Shown: positions 34,694 through 43,361 of the stretch, one piece after another
Position numbering within the stretch: the first letter of the stretch is position 1
How the letters are laid out: every line of letters begins with the position of its first letter
Assembly: GCA_030148725.1 (NCBI GenBank)
Contig: JASBSU010000048.1
Location: 1-54,306, forward strand
Length of the DNA: 54,306 nt
Source: Hyphomicrobium sp.
GTDB lineage: Bacteria; Pseudomonadota; Alphaproteobacteria; Rhizobiales; Hyphomicrobiaceae
Direction: 5' to 3'
Position numbers and translations under genes: made by a program
Notes under the pieces: generated by a model
What the model saw: only the letters and a program-made list of their open reading frames with translations
What the model was told of the DNA's origin: nothing
Databases searched by the model: none

Positions 34694-35347
34694 TCAGTCC
34701 ATGCGGTAGCCGAGGCCGCGCACCGTCGTGATGATGTCGCGACCGAGCTTGCGCCGCAGGCGGCTGACGTAGACCTCGATGGTATTGGATTCGGCGCTCT
34801 CCTCGAGAGCATAGAGGTGCTCCATCAGCTCATTCTGCGAGATGACGCGACCCGCGCGATGCATGAAATAGGTGAGCATGCGCAGCTCTGAAGCGGTGAG
34901 TTCGACGGCCTTGCCGCCAACCATTGTTTTGCCGGCAACGGTGTCGAGGCTGATGTCATTGTGCGTAAGGACGGGGTTAGCAGCCCCCGATTTTCTGCGG
35001 ATGAGCGCACGCAGCCGCGCCACGACCTCGGGAATATGAAACGGCTTTGTGATGTAATCATCGGCGCCTGCGTTGAGCCCTTCCACCTTCTCCGTCCACG
35101 TTCCATGGGCGGTAAGAATAAGGACTGGCATGTCGCGCTTCTCGGCGCGCCATTTCCGCAGGACCGTCAGTCCTTGCATGTTTGGGAGGCCGAGGTCGAG
35201 GATCGCGGCATCGAATTGGTCGTGCATTCCCATCGCGTATCCGTCCTCGCCACTTTGCGCACGGTCTACGACGTAGCCTTCCGGCCGCAGCCCGGATGCG
35301 AGCCGCCCGGCGATGTCATCATCGTCCTCGACCAGCAGTATGCGAAT
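34694..35347 (-). CDS. OmpR/PhoP-type response regulator with probable ATT start
   Basis: The protein has a receiver domain with phosphorylated Asp51 (ILDLGLPN), Lys of ITKPFHIPE, and a C-terminal OmpR-type winged helix ending TTVRGLGYRMD. Annotating from the first ATG (35233) would delete the first 38 residues, including the acidic pocket. In frame upstream the sequence reads RILLVEDDDDIAGRLASGLR directly after an ATT at 35345-35347. This ATT occupies exactly the Met1 position of the family and has GGAGG 6 bp upstream. No ATG, GTG or TTG exists in frame before the upstream TAG. The ATT is therefore the likely start, giving 217 residues; a CTG further up or a base error are alternatives. Confidence 0.85.
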   Translation of the reverse strand: MRILLVEDDDDIAGRLASGLRPEGYVVDRAQSGEDGYAMGMHDQFDAAILDLGLPNMQGLTVLRKWRAEKRDMPVLILTAHGTWTEKVEGLNAGADDYITKPFHIPEVVARLRALIRRKSGAANPVLTHNDISLDTVAGKTMVGGKAVELTASELRMLTYFMHRAGRVISQNELMEHLYALEESAESNTIEVYVSRLRRKLGRDIITTVRGLGYRMD

Positions 35348-35391
35348 GACGAGCCTCCATCTTTCGGCATGCAGGGCAGCCTAGGGGTCGG

Positions 35392-35409
35392 ACCTGAATT
35401 CCACCTGAA
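35392..35409 (-). promoter_or_regulatory. Tandem 11-bp-phased heptamers, response-regulator operator (left pair)
   Basis: ACCTGAA at 35392-35398 and 35403-35409, i.e. two TTCAGGT heptamers 11 bp apart on the minus strand, just upstream of the response regulator gene. OmpR/PhoB-family proteins bind such direct repeats, so autoregulation is likely. Confidence 0.65.
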
Positions 35410-35459
35410 AGACCCGAGAGCCCGGAACTTGCCTCCCGGAACGAGGCCGCACCTCCTTT

Positions 35460-35477
35460 TTCAGGTTCGTTTCAGGT
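35460..35477 (+). promoter_or_regulatory. Tandem 11-bp-phased heptamers, response-regulator operator (right pair)
   Basis: TTCAGGT at 35460-35466 and 35471-35477, again 11 bp apart, oriented toward the RND adaptor gene 41 bp away. Together with the left pair it gives four matching heptamers in mirror orientation across the divergent promoter. Confidence 0.68.
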
Positions 35478-35517
35478 AGGCGTGGGAGAGCCGTAAACCG
35501 TTCGGAGGTTACGGCCC

Positions 35518-36573
35518 ATGTCTTTAATCAAATGTCTTGTGGTGACGTTGGGGCTCATTGCCTGGTTGGCACCCAACTCGGTGCTCGCCGCCGATATCGC
35601 CATTTCACAGGCCCAGATCGATCGTCTCAAGATCCTCCTGGAGGAGGTGCGTCCCGCGTCGGAGCAGGCGATCGCGCTTCTGCCGGCGACCATTATCCCT
35701 CCGATGAACAGCCGCATTGCGGTGCCAGCCCCTTTCGCTGGCACCGTCGTATCCGTGGAGGTTCTGCCCGGCCAAACCATCGAGCAGGGCCGCACACTCA
35801 TGACGATCGCTAGCCGCGAGCTTGTCGAGACTCTCTCGCAGTTGCGTCAGGCGGAGGCGAGCCTCGCCGCGGCGGTGGCTGTCGCCGAGCGCTACAAGGG
35901 GCTCGCGGACAAGAACATCGCTTCGCCAACACGCGCGGCCGAGACCGAAGCGCAGCGGGCCGCCCAGCAGGCTGTCGTCGACGAGCATCGGAGGCTTGTC
36001 TCCCTGGGCAACATCAAGACCAATTCCGACGGCAGCTATGCTCTGATCGCACAGCGAGCCGGCCGTATTGTCGAGGCGAACGTCGCGCCAGGGGCCAGCA
36101 TCAGCGCCATGGAGCCGGCTATTGTTTTCGACACGAGCGATGAGCTCTGGGTAGAAGCGCAGCTTCCGGCGTCGCTGATCGGCAAAGTGCATCCCGGCGA
36201 CAGCATTACGTTGGATAGCGGCGCCAAAGGCAAAGTCCTCTCGGTTGGCCACACGCTCGATCCGAAGACCCGCTCGACCACCCTCACCGGCAGCATCCCC
36301 GTCTCGTCCGGTCTCGTGCCAGGGCAGATGGTGACCCTCAGTATTCATCGCGAGGCCGCCGTCAGCGGCGTCGAGGTCCCCGCGCAAGCGGTGGTCTGGC
36401 TAGATGCAGCTCCAAGCGTTTTCGTGCGAACCCAAACGGGTTTTGCCGTGCAACCAGTAGTCCTCCAAGGAAAGACGCTGCGCGCCGCAACCATCGGGAG
36501 CGGGCTCATGGCAGGGCAGAAGGTGGCGGTTTCCGGACTGGCACAGCTCGAAAACCTTCTCGGTGGGAAGTAG
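35518..36573 (+). CDS. Heavy-metal RND efflux periplasmic adaptor (CzcB/CusB family)
   Basis: This 351-residue membrane fusion protein has a signal peptide ending SVLA|ADIA, a lipoyl-like barrel (IAVPAPFAGTVVSVEVLPGQTIEQGRTL), an alpha-helical hairpin around 105-165 and beta-barrel and membrane-proximal domains (LVPGQMVTLSIHREA). It bridges the inner-membrane pump and an outer-membrane channel. The ATG at 35518 has GGAGG upstream and follows the four-heptamer operator. It precedes the pump by 3 bp. No outer-membrane factor gene accompanies it, so a channel encoded elsewhere must be used. Confidence 0.9.
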   Translation: MSLIKCLVVTLGLIAWLAPNSVLAADIAISQAQIDRLKILLEEVRPASEQAIALLPATIIPPMNSRIAVPAPFAGTVVSVEVLPGQTIEQGRTLMTIASRELVETLSQLRQAEASLAAAVAVAERYKGLADKNIASPTRAAETEAQRAAQQAVVDEHRRLVSLGNIKTNSDGSYALIAQRAGRIVEANVAPGASISAMEPAIVFDTSDELWVEAQLPASLIGKVHPGDSITLDSGAKGKVLSVGHTLDPKTRSTTLTGSIPVSSGLVPGQMVTLSIHREAAVSGVEVPAQAVVWLDAAPSVFVRTQTGFAVQPVVLQGKTLRAATIGSGLMAGQKVAVSGLAQLENLLGGK

Positions 36574-36576
36574 GCG

Positions 36577-39500
36577 ATGCTGCGCAAGATCGTCGAGTTT
36601 GCATTGACCCAACGGGTCTTCGTCGTGCTGTGCGCGCTGCTTGTTACTGCGGCAGGCGGCTATGCATTTCTGCGTATCCCCATCGACGCATTTCCGGACA
36701 TCTCTTCTATCCAGGTGAAGATAATTATGAAGGCACCGGGGATGACGCCCGAGGAAGTAGAGACTCGCGTCATCGCCCCGATCGAGCTGGAGCTGCTCGG
36801 CATACCCCGCCAGACGATCCTGCGCTCGTCGGCCAAGTACGCCATCGCCGACGTAACCATCGACTTCGAGGACGGCACGGACATCTACTGGGCGCGCCAA
36901 CAGGTGGCGGAACGGCTCGCGGGCGTCAGCGCCGCGTTGCCTGCAACCGTTTCCGGCGGTCTGGCTCCGATCTCGACACCGCTGTCCGACGTCTTCATGT
37001 TCACGATTGAAGGAGGCGACCTCTCCCTCGAGGAGCGACGTAGCCTGCTCGACTGGACGATCCGCCCCGCCCTGCGGACGATACCAGGTGTTGCCGACGT
37101 CAACGCACTCGGCGGACTGGTGCGCACATTCGAGGTGGTTCCCGACAGTGCCGCACTTGCGGCGGCCGGATTGAGCATTGCCGATATCAAGGAAGCCATC
37201 GCGGCCACCAACCGCAACGACGGCGCCGGCCGCCTCTCCGACGGCGAGAAGGCACTAGTGGTGCGTTCTGAAGGCGCCATTCGCACGCCCCAGGACTTGC
37301 AGCAGATCGTCCTCAAGTCGGACGGGGGCAAGGTTTTGCGTCTGCTGGATGTCGCAACCGTCGGCATTGGCAGCCTTACCCGCTATGGAGCCGTCACCAA
37401 GGACGGCGATGGCGAGGCGGTGGAAGGTCTCGTCCTGTCGCTGCGTGGCGCCGATGCCAGCGCCATCGTCAAGGATGTGCGCGAGCGGCTCGAAACGCTC
37501 AAGTCCAGCTTGCCGGAAGGCGTGACACTCCAAGTGTTCTATGATCGCTCCGACCTCATTCACCGCGCCGTGGGCACGGTCACGAAGGCGCTGATAGAGG
37601 CGACGGTTCTCGTCATCATCCTGCTGGTCGCCTTTCTCGGCAACTTGCGCGCAGCGATCGTGGTGGCGGTCACCCTGCCGATGGCGGCGCTTATCACCTT
37701 TCTGATGATGAAGCTCTTCGGCATGTCGGCAAACCTCATGAGCCTCGGTGGCCTCGCCATCGCTATCGGCCTCATCGTCGACGCCGCGGTGGTCGTCGTC
37801 GAGAACACGGTCGAGCGGCTCAACCACCATTCGGGCAACGAGCGCATCCCACTGTTGCACAAAGTCTACCAAGCGACCGCCGAGGTCGTGGTGCCGGTCG
37901 CCTCTGGCATCCTTATCATCTGTCTGGTGTTCCTGCCGTTGCTGTCGCTGCAGGGGCTCGAGGGCAAGCTGTTCTCGCCCGTGGCGATCACAATCATCTT
38001 TGCACTCTCCGGCTCACTGCTCCTGTCTCTGACGCTCATCCCGGTGCTGTCCTCGTTCGCCTTGCGCGGCGGCACCCATAAAAACCCGCTTCTGATGCGC
38101 GTCCTCGAGGCCGGCTACCGGCCGCTCCTGCGTTTCTGCCTGGCGCATCCAATGCCGGTATATGCCGTGGCCGCCGCTGGCGCGGCGGCGATGGTTTTTG
38201 CCTATCTCGCCGTTGGCAAGACGTTCATGCCGACGATGGATGAAGGGTCGGTCATTATGCAGACCACCAAGCTACCCTCCATCAACCTCGACGAAAGCGT
38301 CGCCACCGATTTGCGCATCCAGCGCCTGCTGCACGAGAAGGTGCCCGAGGTCGACCACGTAATCGCGCGCGTTGGCTCCGACGAGCTGGGACTCGACCCG
38401 ATGAGCCCCAATGATACCGACGCGTTTCTCGTGCTCAAGCCCAAGGAACAATGGCGCGTACCTGACAAGGAATGGCTTCTGCAGCAATTGCGCGAGGCAA
38501 TGGCGGAGCATCCGGGAGTCGAGTTTTCTTTCACCCAGCCGATCGAGATGCGCACGTCCGAGATGCTGACCGGTGCCCGCGGCGACCTCGCCGTGAAGAT
38601 TTTCGGCCCCGACCTCAAGGAACTCGCCGGGCTTGCCGGCTGCGTTCAGGCAGCAATAGCCGGCGTCAAAGGCGCTTCCGAGGTGTTCACAGCCTCTAAC
38701 GACACCGTCGACTACCTGCAGATCGATGTCGATCGTCTGACTGCGGGCCGCACGGGACTTTCGGTGACGCGCATAGAGGACGAGCTACGCGCTCTCTTGG
38801 AGGGTGCGCCGGCTGGGATCGTCGCCGAGGCGCAGAAGAGAACCAATATTATCATCCGCGGCCCCGAGACACTGCGTAAGGCGCCCGAGCTCTTCATTCA
38901 AAGCCAGTTGGCCGCCGGCGATGGCGGGCTCGTGCGCATCGGCGACGTGGCTCGACTGCGCCGCACCGCAGGTCTCGTCAAGGTCGACCGCGAGAATGCT
39001 TCACGCTTCGCCATCGTACAGGCCTACGTTGCCGGCCGCGATCTAGTCGGCTTCGTAGAGGATGCCCAAAAAGCGGTGGCGGAGGCGGTCACTCTGCCAC
39101 CCGGCTACCGGCTTGTCTGGGGCGGTGAGTTCGAGAACCAGCGCCGTGCAGCCGCACGTCTCGCCATCGTCGTACCCATCGCCATCGGGCTGATCTTTCT
39201 CGTGCTATTCGCGACGCTGCGTTCGCTGCGGCAGGCTGTGCTGATCCTCGCCAATGTACCGTTCGCGTTGATCGGTGGCGTGCTCGCGCTCTGGCTGGCG
39301 GCCGAATACCTGTCCGTCCCAGCATCAGTGGGCTTCATCGCCCTGCTCGGTATTGCTGTTTTGAACGGACTGGTCCTCGTCAGCTACTTCAATCAACTCC
39401 TCGCCACCGGTCTGCCCATGGAGAAGGTGGTGTTCGAGGGCTCACTGCGGCGGCTGCGTCCCGTGCTGATGACAGCGAGCATCGCCGCATTCGGCCTTGT

Positions 39501-39696
39501 CCCGCTGCTGTTTGCCAGCGGCCCTGGATCGGAGATTCAAAAGCCGCTCGCCATCGTCGTGATAGGCGGCCTCATAACCTCGACCGCCCTTACGCTCGTT
39601 CTGCTTCCCATCCTCTTCCGTCGCTTCGGCATAGCCCCACGCTCGGCGGAGGATCAAACACGGAGCCTGTCATGGACCGACACCTTTGCAAGCTGA
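36577..39696 (+). CDS. Heavy-metal efflux RND pump (CzcA/CusA family)
   Basis: The 1039-residue inner-membrane proton-driven pump has twelve membrane segments and two large periplasmic loops. The segment IV motif reads AIGLIVDAAVVVVEN. The form AIG-x3-DAA-x3-VEN is, from memory of HME-RND subclasses, associated with the Cu/Ag branch, whereas Zn/Co/Ni pumps have DFG-x3-DGA. Metal specificity is thus more likely monovalent, though this is not decisive. RIPIDAFPDISS, WARQQVAERLAGV and FNQLLATGLP are further family features. It overlaps the DUF3240 gene by 25 bp and is the core of the operon. Confidence 0.92.
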   Translation: MLRKIVEFALTQRVFVVLCALLVTAAGGYAFLRIPIDAFPDISSIQVKIIMKAPGMTPEEVETRVIAPIELELLGIPRQTILRSSAKYAIADVTIDFEDGTDIYWARQQVAERLAGVSAALPATVSGGLAPISTPLSDVFMFTIEGGDLSLEERRSLLDWTIRPALRTIPGVADVNALGGLVRTFEVVPDSAALAAAGLSIADIKEAIAATNRNDGAGRLSDGEKALVVRSEGAIRTPQDLQQIVLKSDGGKVLRLLDVATVGIGSLTRYGAVTKDGDGEAVEGLVLSLRGADASAIVKDVRERLETLKSSLPEGVTLQVFYDRSDLIHRAVGTVTKALIEATVLVIILLVAFLGNLRAAIVVAVTLPMAALITFLMMKLFGMSANLMSLGGLAIAIGLIVDAAVVVVENTVERLNHHSGNERIPLLHKVYQATAEVVVPVASGILIICLVFLPLLSLQGLEGKLFSPVAITIIFALSGSLLLSLTLIPVLSSFALRGGTHKNPLLMRVLEAGYRPLLRFCLAHPMPVYAVAAAGAAAMVFAYLAVGKTFMPTMDEGSVIMQTTKLPSINLDESVATDLRIQRLLHEKVPEVDHVIARVGSDELGLDPMSPNDTDAFLVLKPKEQWRVPDKEWLLQQLREAMAEHPGVEFSFTQPIEMRTSEMLTGARGDLAVKIFGPDLKELAGLAGCVQAAIAGVKGASEVFTASNDTVDYLQIDVDRLTAGRTGLSVTRIEDELRALLEGAPAGIVAEAQKRTNIIIRGPETLRKAPELFIQSQLAAGDGGLVRIGDVARLRRTAGLVKVDRENASRFAIVQAYVAGRDLVGFVEDAQKAVAEAVTLPPGYRLVWGGEFENQRRAAARLAIVVPIAIGLIFLVLFATLRSLRQAVLILANVPFALIGGVLALWLAAEYLSVPASVGFIALLGIAVLNGLVLVSYFNQLLATGLPMEKVVFEGSLRRLRPVLMTASIAAFGLVPLLFASGPGSEIQKPLAIVVIGGLITSTALTLVLLPILFRRFGIAPRSAEDQTRSLSWTDTFAS

Positions 39697-40025
39697 TGCT
39701 GGTCTATCCGTCTGCAGCGGAGGAACACATCGTCGAAATATTGCTGAATGCCGAGCCGCCGCTGGCCGACTTCGCAACTTGGAAGGCGGAGGGTCACGGC
39801 CACGACTTCCGTGCTGCAAGCGTGCGCGAGCGCGTGCGTGGCCGAGTGGCGCGCGGCGTGCTCGCCGTGGTGCTGCAGCGCTCGCGGCTTGGCACCGTCC
39901 TGGAGGAAATTCGCTCAAGGGCGAACGCCCCCGACCTCACGTATTGGGTCGAGCCTGTAGAGTCGATCGGTCGACTTGTGCGCGTCGATGCGGTCGACGC
40001 GGACTCCCCGCAGGTCGCGGCATGA
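39672..40025 (+). CDS. DUF3240 protein of the efflux operon
   Basis: This 117-residue soluble protein is of the DUF3240 type, small alpha/beta proteins typically encoded directly after CzcA-like pumps. Recognisable are the start CKLMLVYPSAAEEHIVEILL, a central VRERVRGRVARGVLAVVL and the ending TYWVEPVESIGRLVRVD. It overlaps the pump 3' end by 25 bp and the next small gene by 4 bp, so translation is coupled. It is probably a regulatory or metal-sensing accessory; no catalytic motif is present. Confidence 0.8.
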   Translation: MDRHLCKLMLVYPSAAEEHIVEILLNAEPPLADFATWKAEGHGHDFRAASVRERVRGRVARGVLAVVLQRSRLGTVLEEIRSRANAPDLTYWVEPVESIGRLVRVDAVDADSPQVAA

Positions 40026-40207
40026 CCGATTTTCTAACATTCATTTTGATGCTCATCCCATCGATGATGATCGTCGCTGGTGCCTGCGCCGTTGCCGTCT
40101 GGGCGGCGCGCTTGCGGGACCAACAATCGCGCCTCGTTGCAAGGCTGACTGGAGGAACGGATGCCGATGGCTCGGGCTCGTCTCCACCAGGCAAACTCGG
40201 CCAATGA
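40022..40207 (+). CDS. 61-residue single-pass membrane protein of the efflux operon
   Basis: Starting at the ATG at 40022 (ATGA overlap with the DUF3240 stop), the product has one strong membrane segment (FLTFILMLIPSMMIVAGACA) and a charged cytoplasmic tail. The tight coupling to the efflux operon supports it as real. Small subunits of this kind accompany some pumps, but no family was recognised. Confidence 0.6.
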   Translation: MTDFLTFILMLIPSMMIVAGACAVAVWAARLRDQQSRLVARLTGGTDADGSGSSPPGKLGQ

Positions 40208-40513
40208 AATGATCCAGGCGACGATGCTTTACCATATCGCCCAAACCTGCAGGCACAGCGTGAACGCAACCTCGCAACCGACACCGCGTGGGTCGCGAGG
40301 TTATTGAGATCCTCGATCGCGCGTTGCTTGAGCACAGTTGCGCGACACTGACCGATCGGCATTCGCAATGCGCGCATGAGCGCCCGACGGAATTGTTCCG
40401 TCGGGCAATGAAGTCTGACCGCATGTTGCCCGTCAGACACGTGGCAAGGCTCATCACCATCCTGGCAATGACTATCAATTGAGCAGCGTCGGCGTAGCCA
40501 CTAGCATTGACCC
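40208..40513. other. Intergenic region with an 11-bp hairpin
   Basis: About 300 bp between the efflux operon and the DUF2946 gene, without a convincing gene. It contains a perfect inverted repeat GCCCGACGGAA/TTCCGTCGGGC (40382-40406, triloop). No T-run follows on either strand, so it is not a classical terminator. Minus-strand frames up to 141 residues here look non-coding. Confidence 0.5.
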
Positions 40514-40891
40514 ATGTATCGCGTATTGCGCCAACGCAGAGGTTTCATCGCCGCAGCATTTGCTCTGCTCGGTGTTCTCGCTTATGCGCTCCTGCTCCCT
40601 GGACATTTGACATCGCAATTCCAGGCAAAGCTCTGGTTGGCCGACGTCGGCATCTTCGCCGAAAGCATGTGCCAAAGCGACGGCTCGGGCGACGGCGAGC
40701 GCGGTAAGCCGCAATCGAACTGCCCGATCTGCAAAAGTGTCGGAGCCTTTCAGTTAGCGCTCGCCGCCCCAGAGTCGGCAGCTCTGCCTTCGATGCCGCA
40801 CGCGGGCCCCGCTCAGCTGCCACCACCGTCGGCAGTTGTTGGCAGTAAGTTGCCTGCACCGCGCAGCCGCGGCCCGCCGCTCAGCGCCTGA
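40514..40891 (+). CDS. DUF2946-like small membrane/exported protein
   Basis: A 125-residue protein with one N-terminal membrane segment (FIAAAFALLGVLAYALLLPG), a short loop with AESMCQSDG and the NCPICKSVGAFQLAL motif, which is the DUF2946 C-P-x-C signature, and a proline-rich tail. DUF2946 genes are commonly found upstream of metal-related TonB receptors, often in copper contexts. It precedes the TonB receptor gene by 98 bp. The vicinal cysteines could bind a metal. Function is not established. Confidence 0.62.
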   Translation: MYRVLRQRRGFIAAAFALLGVLAYALLLPGHLTSQFQAKLWLADVGIFAESMCQSDGSGDGERGKPQSNCPICKSVGAFQLALAAPESAALPSMPHAGPAQLPPPSAVVGSKLPAPRSRGPPLSA

Positions 40892-40989
40892 TTTCACCGC
40901 AGCACCAAGACCTCAAAGAAGTTTGAGTTGCTCAGCTCTGCGCCCCGGTAAGTGGGCGGCATCCGAGTAGCGTTGGGAGTTTATGTATA

Positions 40990-43353
40990 ATGTACCGGAG
41001 TAATTCGGCGCCGCTTCTGGCGGCTGCGATCTGCTGCGCGAGTGCAGTATTGAACCACGCGACGGCGCAATCCGCACAGGGCGCAGAGACTCTTCCGCCG
41101 GTCGTGGTCGACACGACCGCAAAGCCGGCGAAGAAGGCTGCAAAGAGCGCCAACAAGAAGAAGAGCGTATCGCAAGCGAGTCAGGCAGCCGCGCCCGCAC
41201 CCCTTCCACCGCCCAATGGCGCGACGGCGCTCGGCACCTACAATCCCGCACTCGACCTGCCCGGGCTCGACTTGCCGCCGGGTACGACCATCACGACAGC
41301 AGGGCCGGTCTTCGGCTACCAAGCCTTGTCGGCATTCTCTTCCACCAAGACGGCGACCCCGATCGAGCAGATTCCGCAGTCGATCCAGGTCATTCCGCGC
41401 TCGGTAATCGAAGACCAAGGCAACCGCTCGGTGACCGAGACGCTGCGCAACGTGAGCAACGTGCAGGGCCGCAACGACTTGAATATTGGTAACACCGAGT
41501 TGCTGCAGCTGAAGCTGCGCGGCTTCCCCGCCGAGCAGTGGCTGGACGGACTCAACGTGACCTATAACTCCGGCGACAGGAACTCATTCGCAAACGTCGA
41601 GCGCATCGAGGTTCTGAAAGGGCCCAGCGCCATCCTATACGGGGGCGGAGAAGGCGCCCCAGTCGGTGGCGCGGTCAACGTGATCTCCAAGCTTCCGACC
41701 AACCAGAAATTCGGGGAATTCGGCTTTACGTTCGGCAGCCACAGCTATTTGCAGCCTTATTTCGACATCAACCAACCGATCTCGGCCGACGGCACCGTCC
41801 TCTTCCGCGTGACGGGCGAATATACGACTGCAGACAGTTTCATCGACGTGCTCGAACAAGAGCGCTACTCGATCAATCCGACGCTGACGTTCACCAACCA
41901 GACCGATACGACGGTGACGATCCAGGGCCGCAAGTCGCGCTACGAGCAACAGGCCTATCAGGGCCTGCCGGCTGTCGGCACAGTGGCGGGCGACTTCCGT
42001 ATAGACCCCTACCTCTACATTGGATCGCCGAACATCCCCAAAAGCTACTCCGAGGTCGAGGGCGTCACAGTTACGGCAGACCACCGGTTCGATCCCGTAT
42101 GGTCTTTCAACATCAAGGGACGGTGGAGCCGCACGGGTTTCGATCAGAACTCACAGGCGACTTTTGTGGGAGCTCCCTACATGGGAAGCGAGTGGGAGAT
42201 TGTCGCCAGCGAGGTCAAGCAGGAGCAGGAAGAATTCACGATCAATCCGAACCTTCAGGCCCGCTTCGCTGCAGGACCGACCCGCAACACGGTGCTATTC
42301 GGCGCCGATTACAGCCGTGTCACAGACCGTGGTCATCACTACAGCGACACTTACGGCAACCTCTATTATATCTTTGGATTGGCGCCTCCGCTGACGACGG
42401 TGGATTTGCTCAATCCAAGCTTTCCAATTCCCTACGTCGACCCGTCACCCCTCACGGCCTCCGAGTTCGCGGCATTCGGTGACATCGACAATCTCTACGT
42501 GACGAAGGGCGCGTACGGCCAAATCCAGACCTCGCTGTACGATCGGGTACACTTGCTGGCGGGCCTGCGGGCGGCAAGCATCGACGTCGACTACGTCAAT
42601 CTCATGCCGCAGCTCACGGGCTCTCCGGCGGTGGTAACGACGACCAGAAAGACGAAGGTGCTTCCGAGGGTCGGAGCAGTCATCGATGTCGTGGATGGGG
42701 TGTCCGTCTATGCAAGCTACAGCCAAGGCATGCGGTGGGCCGGATTTCTCGCCCCGCCGAGCGGCACACTGGCACCGGAGGAGTCGGAGCAACGCGAGGC
42801 CGGCGTGAAGTTCAGCCTTGCAAGCAACCTCAGTGGAACGGTCGCGGTCTTCGACATCGACCGCACCAACGTTCCGGTCGTCGGTATCGCCAATACCGTC
42901 TTCGCGAAACAGCAGGCTCGCGGCGCCGAGGCCGACATCATTTGGCAACCAAGCAAGAGTTGGCAGATCCTTGCTAGCTACGGGTTCGTCGAGGCCGAAT
43001 TCGCAGATTCGCTCGTTTATCCGGAGGGCAACAAACTCCTCGCGGTTCCGCAGCACTCCGGAAGGCTCTGGGTCAACTACGCATTCGAAGAGCAGATGCT
43101 TCGGGGTTGGAGCGTGGGTGCGGGCATCTACGCAGCTTCCGGCGCTTATGTCGATAACGCCAACGTCTGGAAGACAGAGCCCTATTTCACGGTCGATGCG
43201 AAGATCGGCTACGAGAACGAGCAGTTCGCGGCGACCTTCAACGTGAAAAATCTGACCGACGAATTCTATTTCGAACCCTACCCGTGGTTCGAGGGGCAGG
43301 TGGCTCCCGGTGCCGACCGCCAGTTCTACGGCACGCTGGCCTACAAATACTGA
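40990..43353 (+). CDS. TonB-dependent siderophore-type receptor
   Basis: The 787-residue outer-membrane receptor has a signal peptide (cleavage near residue 26), a lysine-rich and proline-rich spacer (~30-80) and a plug domain. The plug shows TPIEQIPQSIQVIPRSVIEDQ, LKLRGFPAEQWLDGLNV and VERIEVLKGPSAILYGGGEGAPVGGAVNVISK. A 22-strand barrel follows, ending in aromatic K-Y (LAYKY). These plug motifs are those of siderophore receptors of the FhuA/FpvA branch. A TATAAT overlaps the bases just before the ATG, which makes the 5' end odd. No recognisable siderophore biosynthesis genes are nearby. Confidence 0.92.
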   Translation: MYRSNSAPLLAAAICCASAVLNHATAQSAQGAETLPPVVVDTTAKPAKKAAKSANKKKSVSQASQAAAPAPLPPPNGATALGTYNPALDLPGLDLPPGTTITTAGPVFGYQALSAFSSTKTATPIEQIPQSIQVIPRSVIEDQGNRSVTETLRNVSNVQGRNDLNIGNTELLQLKLRGFPAEQWLDGLNVTYNSGDRNSFANVERIEVLKGPSAILYGGGEGAPVGGAVNVISKLPTNQKFGEFGFTFGSHSYLQPYFDINQPISADGTVLFRVTGEYTTADSFIDVLEQERYSINPTLTFTNQTDTTVTIQGRKSRYEQQAYQGLPAVGTVAGDFRIDPYLYIGSPNIPKSYSEVEGVTVTADHRFDPVWSFNIKGRWSRTGFDQNSQATFVGAPYMGSEWEIVASEVKQEQEEFTINPNLQARFAAGPTRNTVLFGADYSRVTDRGHHYSDTYGNLYYIFGLAPPLTTVDLLNPSFPIPYVDPSPLTASEFAAFGDIDNLYVTKGAYGQIQTSLYDRVHLLAGLRAASIDVDYVNLMPQLTGSPAVVTTTRKTKVLPRVGAVIDVVDGVSVYASYSQGMRWAGFLAPPSGTLAPEESEQREAGVKFSLASNLSGTVAVFDIDRTNVPVVGIANTVFAKQQARGAEADIIWQPSKSWQILASYGFVEAEFADSLVYPEGNKLLAVPQHSGRLWVNYAFEEQMLRGWSVGAGIYAASGAYVDNANVWKTEPYFTVDAKIGYENEQFAATFNVKNLTDEFYFEPYPWFEGQVAPGADRQFYGTLAYKY

Positions 43354-43361
43354 GGCATAGA

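Noticed and set aside
39937-40478. Minus-strand frames of 141 and 167 residues after the efflux operon
   Set aside because: They overlap the DUF3240 and 61-residue genes and show no family features.
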